This document shows, in pieces, positions 22,306-35,152 of a stretch of DNA of 64,000 nt. The notes under the pieces were generated by a model that worked only from the letters and a program-made list of their open reading frames with translations, did no database searches and had not been told where the DNA came from. Made by a program: the position numbers and the translations under genes. Source of the DNA: Tamarix chinensis (lineage: Eukaryota > Streptophyta > Magnoliopsida > Caryophyllales > Tamaricaceae); NCBI GenBank assembly GCA_030549775.1, contig CM060175.1:9136455-9200454 (forward strand). The letters are read 5' to 3'. Position 1 is the stretch's first letter. Every line of letters starts with the position of its first letter.

Positions 22306-24290
22306 TGAAATACCCTCCTTTTTTACTTATGAAAAATTTCATTTTTGAAACATTGCGGAAGAAGAAGCACAAAAAGATCATATAAAAAATGGGGTATTAC
22401 CGCTATTATCTAATATAAGATAGACATTCCATTTTTTGTCCTATGCTAGACATAAGATTGAGTATCAAAATCAAATAAATCATGAGAGAAATTTCATAAA
22501 TAGTATAAGAGCTAAAGAATTTAGGCTTAAAACCAATGCCATAAAAGTCTAAAATAGTACGAAATACAAGAGGGAAAGGAAATCATAGAAAAAGGCGTCT
22601 CTAAAACAGTTATCAGTCACTAGGGACCCGCAAAAGAGAATAGCATGCCAGAATATCTTAGCTTTCTGTGTCCTAGCCCCAAACAAGCCTATGGCCACCT
22701 ATTGGCCATCCACCACTACTTGCACAAGGTCTTTTGCTTGTGCAATTGAGTTGGTGACCGATGAAATGCGCACTTTAGTACTCGCGTATTGAGTAAGCTA
22801 AGTTACTCAATATAGGAATTTATGAAGGTCATAGAAAACATACTGATTATGTTGGCTATGCATAATTTCATGTTCATGCATTAACATGCTATGGTGACGT
22901 ACTATTCTCATAAGATGCACCTGAAATGGTATGCTTGCGTATGTGTAAGATTGTTGAGACTATCATGTTAACTACTAGACACGGTATCATGAAGGGTGAC
23001 ATGCGTCACATAGTTTATGTGTCATATACATCGTCATGAGCCTTGGTAGATAAGCAATGCATATTATATGACATGTGAAGATACTAGAGCCGTTCATTAC
23101 CATGAGAGATTGTTTCAATTATTATCTTGTCATAATGGTGATCACATCATTCACATTCGTATAGAGTTACAAGAATTTTTAAAAATTGATAAGAATTTTG
23201 AGTGAGCGCTTAAGTTCTTCATTATGAGACCCAGCTTGATAACACATCAATAATTGAGGCTACTAAGTAACCATATGAAACCAACCATCATTGTCTACTT
23301 TTCTTGGACATATGTTAAGGTAGTGAGCAATCACAACCATCTTAGGTATCCTATAAACATTGAGTGTTGACACCCCTTAAATATACATGTAAATAGAGTA
23401 GGAGAGGTACTGGAACCAACGTGGGTTCCCTTGCCTGTAGGCGAACCATAATCCAATAGCTATCCTCTGGTAAGCTACTCCGAGAGTTAGAGAAATATAG
23501 GCTCAGTTGAATTCTCTTCCCCTTTTAGTGTTTAGTATCGTATTTTATTAAGAGTGCAGGCCATACCAAAGATCCTCATGCCACATAATCGAAAGATAAC
23601 TATTAAAGATTTTACAATGTTCCATACTCCCCATTGAGGGTAATTAAGGTGATAAATCATTATTAATTAACCAATTATGCCATGAAGGCCAATTCCATTA
23701 CCATACCATCCATTCATATACACATGCTCTATTCACCACCTAGTTTCCATTCTTTCTTTCTTTCTATTTATTTACTAGCCAAAGTCTAAGTGGATTGTAA
23801 GACTAAGGTCAAACCCATAGTCAACCAAGTCCACCAACAAGGCAGAATGTCTAAACGTTCCCGAATAGGCCTTAAGGAACAATATTTAGCCCCCACAAAA
23901 CTATGGACAAGCTGGAATCCAAAGATCATAGCAACATAGAAAATAGGGCTATCGGCCAATCGACAGAAAGATACAATCCATCGATTGATAAGGCATCCAC
24001 ATACAAATCTACACTTAATTTTATGCTTATAAATTAAGAGCATACAGGGTAGTGAACATTAATAGTGTTGAAACCTGAGGAAGATCAAAACGTTTTATAT
24101 TCATATATAATAAGAAATACGTGCTTAGAAATACATAGTCATATAAGAACATGCTTATCATGAAATCATAACAATACTTATCATTCCATGAACAACACTA
24201 GAAAACTAAAATACATAGCATGTAATATTCTACTTTTAAAAGGTTGATTGTAATGCCAAGATCCAAAGCTCCAAAGCAAAAGAAGAAGAA
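22306..24290 (-). repeat. Second old minus-strand LTR
   Basis: Starts TGAAATACCCTCC and within 100 bases has the AAAAATGGGGTATTACCGC partner box, the usual U5-end signature. GTACTCGCGTATTGAGTAAGC near 22778-22800 is the shared hairpin/GAGTAA motif. At 23480-23560 the CCCTTTTAGTGTTTAGTATC spacer of the repeat block is recognisable, although CCGGTGGA repeats are absent. Right limit approximate; no primer site at its left, so no internal domain is attached. The minus open frame at 23786-24043 has no family match. Confidence 0.65.
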
Positions 24291-25207
24291 TACTCTTAAA
24301 CTTAGAGAGCACGACTTAAAGTTTCTTGATCACCTTCAAAGAAAAGAGGATTACACAATTATAATAGATAATTTCAACGCAAAAAAGAGATTGTAGTAGA
24401 AAAGATGATTAACCTTGCTCGTGAAATTATTTTTCTGATTGTTATTAATTTATGATTACTAATTTTAAATTTAATTGTATTCTAGTAAGCAAATTACATC
24501 CTTGTCGGGGTAGAAAATGATTTTTCTGATTGTTGGCATTGGATGTTTTTTTTTAATAATTATATTTGATATAGTAATAGAATAATAATTTTAATACTAA
24601 AAAAGTAGGTGATTATATGTAATTTTCTTACTAGGTGAGATAGTATAAAAATTAATTTGTGATAGTAGGTTAATATAATGTTTGAATATAAAGTGATTCT
24701 ACAACAACTAAAATGAACGTTTTATTTTTATAGGGATCAAAACAGACAAAGTTACAAACTATAGTTATGAAAATGAATATTTTATTTTTATAGGTTGTAA
24801 ACCACGAGAATCAAAATAATATTTAACTCTTCTTTTGCTATACATGGAAAAGTATAGTTTTTTCCCATAACACAGTGCCTCTAGCCTGTATGATCTATCT
24901 TAGCCTTCTGTCTTCTACAACTATCTCATCCTTCTTTGTACTTTCTCTCTCTTACCTTCAATATCATGTTCATCTTTCTTGCCCCCTCTTTCTCTTTCTT
25001 GCCCTCAATCTTTTGATGGAGTAGAATATGCGGTCGGCAAACTAACATAACTTTTTTTAGGCCCTTAACGTTTTTTGTTTGTCTATTTTTTTTTATTTTT
25101 TTTTCAATTTTTGGTATGTTCTTTCATTTTATATATTTTTGGGTCTTTTGTATTTTTTAGATGAAAAAACTAAATATAGCAAGCTCCTTATATATATATA
25201 TATATTG
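24291..25207. other. AT-rich upstream region of the hypothetical gene
   Basis: No transposon protein or LTR landmark seen. It includes pyrimidine-rich stretches (24910-25010) and a T-rich run just before 25208 that could be 5' UTR, promoter or intron sequence. Confidence 0.4.
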
Positions 25208-26176
25208 ATGATAATAGTCTTAATATATTATACTTTTATTTGCCATTTCATGGATATTTTGCTAGATGAAGGTCAACGTGCGCTCCCAACAGTGGAAATA
25301 TTCTCTATATCATTTCATTGGAAAGAGAAAGAAAATTTGGGCCCCATGCATTACCATTTATATGGTTCTATAGTCATTGACGAAGGTTATTGCATTGATC
25401 TTATGACAAAATCACCAAGATCCCTCTTTACTGTGACAAATGGTTACAGTCTTCCCTTGTCACGGTTGGTTCGTCATTGGCCAAATCAACTATGTTCTGC
25501 TTTCTTTGTGCGCCTCTTCGGCCATGGTTTAGGCACTTGTGATGGTAAATGTAGCATGAAGAATAAATTGATCATGAAAGATTTTACCCTCCATGATGAA
25601 TTCAAAAAGCCTCCACGCTATGGTTATGGTAAACCGTTGGTGGAAACGGTTGTTGGAGATGATGATCATCATTACTTGAAGATACATTATTCATTATCTT
25701 GCATTTCATATTATGTTGAATTAGAGGTGAGGCTTATTTCTGAAGGTAAGCATGAGCAACAACGCGGTAAGATTCGTATTGATGGACAACTTCATGTTCG
25801 TTGGTTAGAGATGGATGATCATTTTAATATATTGAAACATAGAGATGCACATGACTATACAATTACTCTAATCGACACAAAATGTTTGAATGCATTGTCA
25901 TCATCATCAGTTGTTAGTGGCAGCATATATGTGGAGCCTAAAGAGGCGATTCCTATATGGAGACGTAAACTAGTTGTGCCTACATCTAACACATTAGTGT
26001 TTGATGCAAACATGTGGACTGATATGAAAGATATTTTCTTTGGAGAACGTCAGATCCATGTTAATAATAATAATACGTTCGTCGTTAAATTTGAGGGTTC
26101 CAACCACAATTTGGAAATAAAAGTCGTCGTGCCAGGTAAATTCTCTCTTTTGTCAATCCCTGTTCACAAAAAGTAG
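25208..26176 (+). CDS. Unrecognised plant protein, about 322 aa, single open exon
   Basis: This is the only long uninterrupted frame not explained by a transposon. The frame is open from 25079, but the first ATG is at 25208 (MIIVLIYYTFICHF, hydrophobic) and the next at 25250 (MDILLDEGQRALPTVEIFS); the later one may be the true start, giving 308 aa. The body alternates short beta-strand-like segments (VEIFSISFHW, YHLYGSIVIDEG, YVELEVRLIS, GKIRIDGQLHV, YTITLIDTKC, SGSIYVEPKE, VVKFEGSNHNLEIKVVVPG) with charged loops, suggesting a cytosolic beta-sandwich fold in two similar halves. The VEIFSISF...LYGSIVI...D opening is faintly like the plant DUF6598 domain; I rate that as a guess. No catalytic motif is visible. 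Codon use looks normal and no stop interrupts it, so it is probably under constraint or recently arrived. Simple repeats follow the stop, then AATAAA at 26348. Confidence 0.65.
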   Translation: MIIVLIYYTFICHFMDILLDEGQRALPTVEIFSISFHWKEKENLGPMHYHLYGSIVIDEGYCIDLMTKSPRSLFTVTNGYSLPLSRLVRHWPNQLCSAFFVRLFGHGLGTCDGKCSMKNKLIMKDFTLHDEFKKPPRYGYGKPLVETVVGDDDHHYLKIHYSLSCISYYVELEVRLISEGKHEQQRGKIRIDGQLHVRWLEMDDHFNILKHRDAHDYTITLIDTKCLNALSSSSVVSGSIYVEPKEAIPIWRRKLVVPTSNTLVFDANMWTDMKDIFFGERQIHVNNNNTFVVKFEGSNHNLEIKVVVPGKFSLLSIPVHKK

Positions 26177-26189
26177 GGTGCACAGGATG

Positions 26190-26280
26190 ATGTTATTGTT
26201 ATTGTTATTGTTATTGTTATTATTATTATTATTATTAATATTACTATTACTATTATTATATATGTATATGTATGTATGTG

Positions 26281-26311
<31 letters not shown>

Positions 26312-26312
26312 T
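26190..26312. repeat. Compound microsatellite (TTATTG)n(TTA)n...(TG)n downstream of the gene
   Basis: Begins 14 bases after the stop codon with TTATTG units, passes into TTA, then TATG and TG units. It would lie in the 3' UTR. Confidence 0.95.
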
Positions 26313-26347
26313 AAAATATTCCTCACCTTATTCATGAAGCCCTACAA

Positions 26348-26353
26348 AATAAA
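26348..26353 (+). promoter_or_regulatory. Candidate poly(A) signal AATAAA for the hypothetical gene
   Basis: AATAAA lies 172 bases after the stop at 26176. The motif is common in AT-rich DNA, so this rests on position only. Confidence 0.3.
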
Positions 26354-26399
26354 CTAGGACAAAATTTGGATTTTTTGAAATAAATTCGTCAAATAATAA

Positions 26400-27000
26400 T
26401 TGATCTTTGACTTTTGTTAATTGTTATTTTATGTGGTCAGTTGTACATAAAAGATAACCTTGTATGGTGTCATGGACATTCTTAGATACAACACTATATG
26501 CCCTACATGACTTCCATTGATAGTCTTTGTAAATAATTGATAGTTTTTGTACAAATTGTGGTTTTTGTAAATTACTTAAGTGCAGTTGAGGAATGCAGAG
26601 GGTGAAAATAATTGCAAAAATAATAAGGCATGTGTTATTATTATTTTTTTGAGGCAAAAAGTTATTTAGGTTTTTATGAGGCATAAATACAAGTACATTT
26701 TTTTATTTAAATAAAGGCATTGTGACTAGATTTTACTAATTCTAATGACATATGAAGTAACATTTCACTAGGATTTATCTAAATTAATCATATTATAATA
26801 ACTTGGAAAATATGAAATACTAAATTAATTTTATCCATGCAACAATTTCAATACATTTCGGTTCACCATATTAAGCGTTCTTTTAATGTGATAGCTCATT
26901 ATTAAGTAAAATATGTTGTCTCATCCTTATCTTCCACATGTTAAAACTTCGGTTTCTGTACTTGCATGACTAATGACATAATTGTGGAGTTACATCATCA
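26400..27000. other. AT-rich sequence, nothing recognised
   Basis: No protein family, LTR end or long repeat seen between the gene and the next LTR. Confidence 0.5.
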
Positions 27001-29436
27001 AAACAACATTTTGGGAGCCCTTGATCCTGAGGGCATTTTGGAAGAAACAAGGTCCTTTTGTTGGTTTTGATAATTCCATTGAATTTCTCATACGATTTCC
27101 TTGAAATTTTATATATACTATGTTTAAATTTGGCCATAGTTAGGGTTAGTTAGTTATGGTTGAAGATTTAGAATTTCTCGGGGTAGTTATGTCTCCTACC
27201 TTGCTTGCTTTAATTTTCCAGAAAAACTTGTTACAAATATGTGCTAATGTATTTAATGTAAACAACATGTGTTAGTGTATATGTTAGAAAGCATAATTAG
27301 GATTTTATGAGACTAATGCCTTGGAAAGCATATCTAAGTGCATTTTAGTAATTTACACTTGCTGGAATATTTGGACTGATTTGGTGTTGTGCTTAAAATG
27401 TTTATATATGTTGAGGTTAACGAGACTTGGTATGGGCTTCATGTGGTTGTGACTAAGTTTGGATCGTAAGTTAACCAAAATGGGCCTTGCTATGATTATG
27501 AGGGTAAATCATATTGGACTAGTAGGCTACCTTTTAGTTTACTTTTTATGTTGACTCTAACCATTGACTTTGATTATTGAATTTTAGTCGACTCTTGAAT
27601 AGGAAGTATTTGAAATATGACAAAAAAGATTTGTGAAATGACATTAAGTGTTGATAATGACCCTTAAGTGGCATAATTGAGAACGTTGATCATTATAGAT
27701 CATTTGGTAAGTGGTGGAAGTAAATTGGGTTAGGTGTGGGTCTTTCATGGCACCATTGAATTACTCATCTTTGATGATCATTCAATTAAGTGTGGTTAAT
27801 GTGATAATGAAAAGTGGTTAAGTGTGATTGGTGTGTGATATGAGTTAATCACGAATTCGTTTGATTAAGACATTAGTAACATAAAGTGAAAGATTATGAT
27901 ATGGGATGAAGATTTGTGAAAATTGCTTGTATTGGGTTAGTTGGTGGTTGTATATAGTCCACCAAATCGCGCCTTGAGTCTTCTCTATTATATAAGTGGT
28001 TGATTGGCTGCCTCAGTGTACTAGTAAGCTCTACATCTACTCTATAAGCTTCTATAGACTTTATAGGGAATATGTATACTTAAGGATTAGGTGACAGATA
28101 TGATTTGATATTTCCGAAAGTAACCCTATCGAGAGTGCTTGATGGTGTCTCCTGAAGTAATCCTTCCAAGAGTGTTTGTTGGTATGCGAGTAACCCTTTC
28201 AAAAGTGATGGTATCTCCGAAAGTAACCCTTCTAAGAATGCTTGTTGGTATCTTCGGAAGTAACCCTTCTAAGATTGGTTGGTGGCAATTTTGAAAGTAA
28301 CCTTTCCAAGAATGTTGTACTGCTCCTATGGCCTAGTGCCTAGAATTTTGTTATATCTCCCACTTTAATAATACACGGTAAAATGGATTGTGTGATTGCC
28401 TTGAATAAAAACATTAATAAATTGGCATGGTGTATTTATCCTTTTCATTAGTTTAACTTTTTTTATAATCATGTGTGATGAGGATAAATGGTGGTTTGAT
28501 AATGGATAATAAAATCAAAACAAAATGGGTTAAGCTAAGTGCGGACTATCGTATGTCCTTATAATATTGTCTTCCGTGTTGCAAATGTATTTTTGAATGT
28601 CCAACTATATTATCAAATGTGATATTGTAGGAACTATCGTATTAATGTCTTCAATATATGACTCATGTTATCGTATTGGTCCTATCACCTATTATTATGA
28701 ATGCCTTGGTTTGATTCCCTACTATCATATGCTGCCTCATTTTATCCTTTTAAGGATGCCTTCAAAAATGCTCCCATTGTCGTATGTTATCGTATGACTT
28801 ATCATATGTCATGTCTCATGTGTGCCATGTCCCTTTGTGAATCCTGTTTGTAAATATCATGATTCTCTAGGGTGATTATCCTTATTAATATTAATGATGT
28901 CATTATTGTATCTGATAGTATGCTAATTGTTAATTTTGTGTCTGTGAATATGTGTCTATCCTTTCGTCATTGGTGAATCTTGTGTGCTCTATCTTTATTT
29001 GATCGCATGTTAAAAAGTTATCACGTGCAAGTGGACGAAAGCTTGATAGCTTTTTGTTGTCTATTGTGTTACTTAGTGTATGGCCGTACTGACGCTACAC
29101 TTTTTTTATCTTATTACCGTGATGGGGAGCAGATGAGTATGTGAAGGCAATATTTGGTGATCAAGCGTGACTGCTCGATGGGCTGCATTCGGGAGTAGGG
29201 TTAATGTAGCTGTCATGCCTTAGAGGCGTGGGTTATGTATTTTAGATTTTTGGACGCTTAGGTCGTTTTATATTATTCCGTATTAAAAAAAATATTCTAT
29301 TATTTTATATATTTTTTGAAAAAAGTAATAAAAGTAATTTTAAATATGGAATGTGGCTGAAATTAGGTGTATAATTTTATGACTTTTGCAAAATAAAGTT
29401 TGAAAAAAAGAATAATGGTAAAATTTGAGATGTTAT
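27000..29436 (+). repeat. + strand LTR with a 37-bp tandem repeat
   Basis: Recognised by its U5-side landmarks: the motif TTACTTAGTGTATGGCCGTACTGAC at about 29070-29094, and the end boxes GGTGTATAATTTTATGAC (about 29367) and AAAATTTGAGATGTTAT (29420-29436). The tandem repeat at 28108-28317 sits where other copies carry CCGGTGGA repeats. The left limit is a guess; no clear TG start was identified. No primer site follows, so there is no attached internal domain. Confidence 0.55.
28108..28317 (+). repeat. ~37-bp tandem repeat, six degenerate units
   Basis: Units follow the pattern TATCTCCGAAAGTAACCCTTCTAAGAATGCTTGTTGG with substitutions and one short unit; AGTAACCC/AGTAATCC is the constant core. 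Confidence 0.9.
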
Positions 29437-30458
29437 CTTATCATATTTGTATTCTAAACTTTAACATTTTACACTAAAATAAATCACATATATCACAATT
29501 TTATATAAATTCTATATATCACATAAAATATTAAAAAATAAAAAAATTATAAATTTATAAAATCTGTGAACATTTCATAGCTTTTAGTTCTATACAAAAC
29601 ATTAAGTTCCAAATTAAAATAAAATAATGTGAATTGCATACATAATATGTATGAAGGACTATAAACAAAATTATTGTACACTAATTGCCTTGTAGGCAAA
29701 AAATATATTGAAGGTTCAAGTATGTGGAATGTCCAATGGAGTGAATATTGTCATGGAAAAAGTATTAGATGATGGTTGAAAGTAGGTATGGACAATAATA
29801 ATTAATTGTTATGCATGTTTTTATCGTTTATAGTATAAATGACACTTTAAAATAAAACTGTATATAACCAAATAAACCAATAAAGTAGGAGTTGGGAAAA
29901 AATTGCAGGAAGGATTAAGTGATAATTATATTTTAAAATCGTTGTATAAAGTACACTATAGATGGTGGTTTTAAGAAAAAATCATCATCTAATTTTATTT
30001 TAATGCAAAATTATTATCAAAACCCTCACATAGGTTTTCCTCCAATTCTTTCTAGTAAGCTTTAGATGGTGATTATTGTTGGGTATTTTTTTTAATAAAA
30101 ATAATAATACTAGCATTTGTATCTTGCAATATATCATTTGATGCCTCCATTCAATACTACTTATATGTCCATACATTTGTACATAATGTGTATCTCAGCT
30201 TCGAATATTTTAATTACATCAACTACTTAAAATATTATATTACCATCAACTAAATGTATAAATGCTTATATATTTTACAACAACGACTATATATACATAA
30301 AAACCTCCTCAATATATCAAAAAGAAGCATATCTTGGCATATCAATGTCAACATATCATGTTTTAAAATCATTCTTCATAGGCATATCAATATCATGGAT
30401 TATCAATAAATTTTACGATACATATCCCTGCTACAATCTTCATATGTTAAACTCAAAG
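29437..30458. other. AT-rich sequence, nothing recognised
   Basis: Very AT-rich; short open frames only. It lies between an LTR end and the first monomer of the 188-bp repeat. Confidence 0.5.
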
Positions 30459-30643
30459 ATAGTATCTAACCATTTCTTCTTCTTTCTTATCTTTATTAGC
30501 ATCTTATGCTTTAAGCAAGAACATTACCATGAGCTTCGTTTTGAAAACAAGTATCCCTATAAGATAGTGCATATATATAAGGCAAACAAAAAAAAACCTT
30601 TGAAAGAAAAATAAATAAATAAATGAACTCACAACATCATACT
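30459..30643. repeat. 188-bp tandem repeat, monomer 1
   Basis: Shares TCTTTCTTATCTTT..TAGCATCTT (30481) and CTATAAG/ACAACATCAT with the monomers at 33391 and 33579. It holds an uninterrupted GAACATTACCATGAGCTTC at 30519-30537, the counterpart of the site where the second solo LTR inserted in monomer 3. Its end, ACAACATC|ATACT, abuts the first solo LTR. Its nature is unknown. Confidence 0.75.
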
Positions 30644-33390
30644 TGTGATACCTCTTTCTTGATAAACTCTAATTAGAAACCCCAACTAGAAAATTTAGTA
30701 CTTTATGTGTGGTTAATTATAGTAATTATGGTAGGATATTGTAAGTTGGATTTGTTATTATTCTATGTAATAATATGGGGGGATTATAAATCAATTAGAT
30801 CAAAATTTGATAGAATTCTTGGATGTTTAGTATCTTAACCGTTATATCTTCACCCTTCTTGTTGCCTAACTCTAGTTTGGACCCTAACCTTTGTTAACCA
30901 TAATTTTTCATTCCCCCTCCCTTGTTTTTTCCCTAGTTTGTTTTGTGTTACCAAACCCAACTAAGCCTAACTAAGTTTAACCCAACACATAACCCTAACC
31001 TTTAATATCCATGCACTTGATTTTTCATGCCACCCCTTGCCTTATCTAATTTCACATAACCCCCCTCCATGCCTCTATTATGACCCAGTCATCCTTCACC
31101 AAACCCCCTTATGCTTGCCCATTTGTACATTACCAACCCCTTTATAACCTTCCTAACTCTCTCATTTTGTATCCTTAATCCAAATCCAAATTGGCATCGC
31201 TTCTCTTCCTTTTTTCTAGAGCTTTCCTTTACACGCTAGATCCAACAAGACTCTTAAAATTGTAGAATTTTTATGTGTGCATTCTAGGTTTGTTATGTTA
31301 GAATCATGTTAGGGTTTATTTAATGTGAGTGTTGTGATTTAGTGTGACAAAAATGAAAATCATGAGGTGTTATGCATTTGTGTGTAATGTATGATTTCTA
31401 AATATTATATGTTAGCATGTTTATATCTAATTCTCATATATTCTTTTATTGTTATTAAAATGTGGAAATCTATGCATGTGATAATATGTAAAAGTTTCTA
31501 GATTACCATGCATGTTTAGGGTTAGAGTTCAATTTGGGTCTTTTGCCTTTCATAGCCTTTTTCATGGTATGCTTAGTATTCTAATATGTCCTTGCATATT
31601 ACAGTTAAATTTTGATATAAAGTATATTAACATTTGAGCATGATTAGGGTTAGTCTTAGATGATATAAAGTAAAAATGTAGCTTTTTCTTGTACCATGAT
31701 TATATGCTTAAGTTATCATGTATGTGTAGCATAAATTTATGACACGTTTGATATACATGATTAGAGTTTTATATGCTTATTATGTTTAAATCATGCGTAG
31801 AGGTAGAGTAGTCTTTTGCCATAACTTATAATTTTTATTATGATAAAGTGTTTTAATTTATTATCTTTTGACTTTTTCATGAGAAATTATCATTAAAATA
31901 AAGTTTGTTACTAAAATGGATTAAAACGTGGCAATTAAGGTTTGAGGGCATTTTGGATCACTTGTGACTGAAATGTGCCTAGTGTGAATAATTTGACTTG
32001 ATTGGCTCTAGATAACTTTTAATTGACTTAGGGTTGGCCTTTAGATCTATTGAAATAATTAGTTAAATGAAGTATTGAATCGATTAAGTTGACAACTTGT
32101 TTAGGCTATGGCGTAATGCCTAACCCTGGGTCGTAATGGCTTTGAAATTGTAGAGACCCTTGTGGTCCTTTATATTTGATGGATGGATTTATTTATTTTT
32201 GTTGTAGATCTAATTAACCTTGGATAAGTCTAAAACAAGCCTCAAAATAAGGCTCAATTTCAGCTTGTTTATAAATAAGCTGACCTTTTAATGAGCTAAA
32301 CCGAGCCGACTAGTAAGCTTTTGTGGTAAATTAGCCTAGATCGTAAGCTTTTGCACCATAAATGAGTTCGATTCCAACATTTTCATGCCCAAGCTTGACT
32401 ATTTTTTAAAAAATACTAAAAATAAGACTTAAGCTCGCTTGTTTAGTTAAATAAATTGTGCGACCCCAAAAAGATCACGATCCAGCTCGGCTCATTTACA
32501 ACCCTATCCTTAGTTAATAATATTAGTTTTGAATAAGATATTAATTACTTAAAGAGAAATAATTGAGTTGGAAAGAGATCTTGTGCCTCCAAATAGGCCC
32601 TAAAGTGCATAGTTGGGACTTTTAGGTACATGTACTTAGGACTTGAGTATGATGTTGTGTATACACAACTTCAATCATATGAATCCCTCACCTTTGTTTT
32701 CTTGGAGGTTAGATATTTATTTTGTTGATTCACCATTGGTATTAGTGTTATAGATTATGGGATTGTATTCCTCTTAATATGTGTATTCACTTTTGATTGA
32801 ATCTGACTTAGGAAACCACATATTTAACGCTTGAATAATTAGATCAAGCTTGACTTTATATAAGGGTTTGAGATTCTATTAAATCATGTTGAATTTTTTT
32901 TTCTTGTTGGGTTTGGTTGGATTGTTAATGAACGCGGAATTTTAAATTATATTTACCCTTGATAATGAAATATCATGTGAACATTACCTTTATAAGCATG
33001 TTTCTTATTAATATATTTTTCATACAATGTGGGCATGCTACCTGTTATTAGGCATTGTGATTTACTCAGTACAAGAAGTTATAGTAATACTCTCACTTTC
33101 AAATGGTTACATGTTTCAAAGAAGTCTCATGTTTTCATTTGTTGTTTTGTTTTGTTATTTTTGTTCTCCCTTTTGGACATCAAGTGTTGTAAATATTTTT
33201 TTAATTGTATTTAACTCTATTATCCCTTTCACCTTGTTTGGTTTGATTTTTTTTTGACTCAATCTTGGGTTAAGTGCTAGACATATTGGTCATACTTCTC
33301 ATCAAGTTGGATGTGGTGTAACACCTGATATTTTATATAATTGTTTTTACTAAAACAAAATTTTTAAATAGTAAAATTAGAGGTGTAATA
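30644..33390 (+). repeat. Solo LTR, + orientation, 2747 bp
   Basis: Starts TGTGATACCTCT and ends AGAGGTGTAATA, imperfect inverted ends of the family. Internal end boxes GTGTAACACCTGATATTTTA and AAAATTAGAGGTGTAAT, and ATTTACTCAGTACAAG near 33061-33076, match other copies. The flanking pentamers are ATACT (30639-30643) and ATGCC (33391-33395), equal except for two transitions. Removing the LTR restores the monomer junction ACAACATC-ATGCCTCC, which matches the untouched junction ACAGCATC-ATGCCTCT at 33571-33586. No internal domain or primer site adjoins it, so it is a solo LTR. Confidence 0.8.
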
Positions 33391-33578
33391 ATGCCTCCTA
33401 GTGACTTTTACTTCTTTCTTATCTTTTTTGGCATCTTCAATTTTCATGGGATTAGCATAAATATTAATATAAGATTTATCTTGAAAGCAATACTTTCTAT
33501 AAGCTACTACACACATATACCAAAAAGTTGTGAACTTCAGAAGAAAAAAAATAGATAACGAAATGATTTTACAGCATC
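33391..33578. repeat. 188-bp tandem repeat, monomer 2 (complete)
   Basis: Starts ATGCCTCCTAGTGACTTTTA and ends ACAGCATC directly before monomer 3, which starts ATGCCTCTTAGAGACTTCTG. Exactly 188 bases from start to start. Confidence 0.8.
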
Positions 33579-34364
33579 ATGCCTCTTAGAGACTTCTGTT
33601 GCTTTCTTATCTATCTTGGTATGTTTATTTCTCATGGTTTAGCATGAACATGTAATACCCTTAAATTTACTACCGAAAAATTTCGTTTAATTTCAAAGAG
33701 TTTAACGGAAACGAAAAGATAAAACTGTAAATTCGGGGGCATTACCACCACACTTAGTACCAGATCAATTCACTCCTACCGTACCGGTACTAATTTCTAA
33801 GGTTAAACCAGATTAACCATCAATTAAGAGTTACTAATAAAATACATTTATAAGTAAAAACACGAATCATCAAACTCAGAGTGCGGAAAGTCAAAAGTAC
33901 AATCCAAAGGTACAGTTTTAAGATTTCAAAAGTTTGAAATATCGTACATCAGAAACAGACTAACTTTAAAGGCATAAGAAAGATAAAGTAGACGATAGAC
34001 TCCGGCCACATCACTCTCGACCCCCATGCTAGGTCGGGACTCAACTCTCGGTCTCGCCTGATGCCTCACAAGCATTATAGGCATCGAATATCGAATCACC
34101 TACCTGCACTAAATCAGAGGGGCCTTCTGCTCGTGGGAATGAGCATCACCCATGAAATGGGTGGTCAGTATGCTTTGTACTGAGTAAGGTAACCGAATAA
34201 CTAAGGCCAAACATACAAGGTACACAATACATGCATGATCATATAGGCACATAAAACAATATAGATAGTGAGGCAGATTATGCTCCAGTTAGACTTATCC
34301 TTTAAATCTCTTAACAACGTACTCAATTTCACACATACTCTTTATTAATCCATGTGAGTACGGG

Positions 34365-34720
34365 AGCCCCACTATTATAGTCGGTGGACCGGAGATACGT
34401 ACAGGGCAGAACACTCCTGACCACTATTATTTGCCGGTGGATTGGTCTCCAGGGAAAAACGCTCCTGGTCACTATTATTTGCCGGTGGACCGATCTGGCC
34501 CTGACTCACATGGTATTCTACTGTAAGTATTAGTGCATTTCCCATGTTTTAGTTTTATTACGTTTGGTTTGTTGAGTAAGGAATCCCCCACTATTATAGC
34601 CAGTGGACCGGAATCATACAGGGCAACACGCTCCTGGCCACTATTATTCGCCGGTGGATTGGTCTCTAGGGCACCCCGGCTCTTGGCCATTATTATTTGC
34701 CGGTGGACCGGTCTGGGCCT
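34365..34720 (-). repeat. CCGGTGGA tandem repeat blocks in LTR copy 2
   Basis: Two blocks of CCACTATTAT(A/T)GCCGGTGGACCGG units separated by a CTGTAAGTATTAGTG spacer. Between the boxes lie CAGG...CCTG stems, the longest CCAGG (34449-34453) with CCTGG (34464-34468). Confidence 0.9.
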
Positions 34721-35116
34721 GGCTTGACAATCTTTCTCTTTAAGTGATTAGTATTTTATTGTATCTTTTTCAACGAATTCCACCCTAGACATGCATGGCT
34801 AACTTCAGCTATACTTATCCTCCCAAGAGGGCCCGTATCATATCTTGAGACCTCTGCGCTTCCTAACTCGTTCGACATCCTTCCCTTAATCAGCTTACTC
34901 ACTCCGAGAACCCGTCTCCTAAGTGTGTGGGACTAGGCCCACCACCTTATACCCCAAAGTCCACTCACCACCTTCCCTTAGGGTTTTCTCCAGAAATCCT
35001 AACTTGGGCCTATGTGGCCCACCCTTTTCTGCCTCGTACAACCCAGACCCATTCTAGCACTCCTACACATCACGACCCTTCGGTTCAACCCTCACTTCAT
35101 GCCTCACTCATTCTCA

Positions 35117-35117
35117 C

Positions 35118-35152
<35 letters not shown>

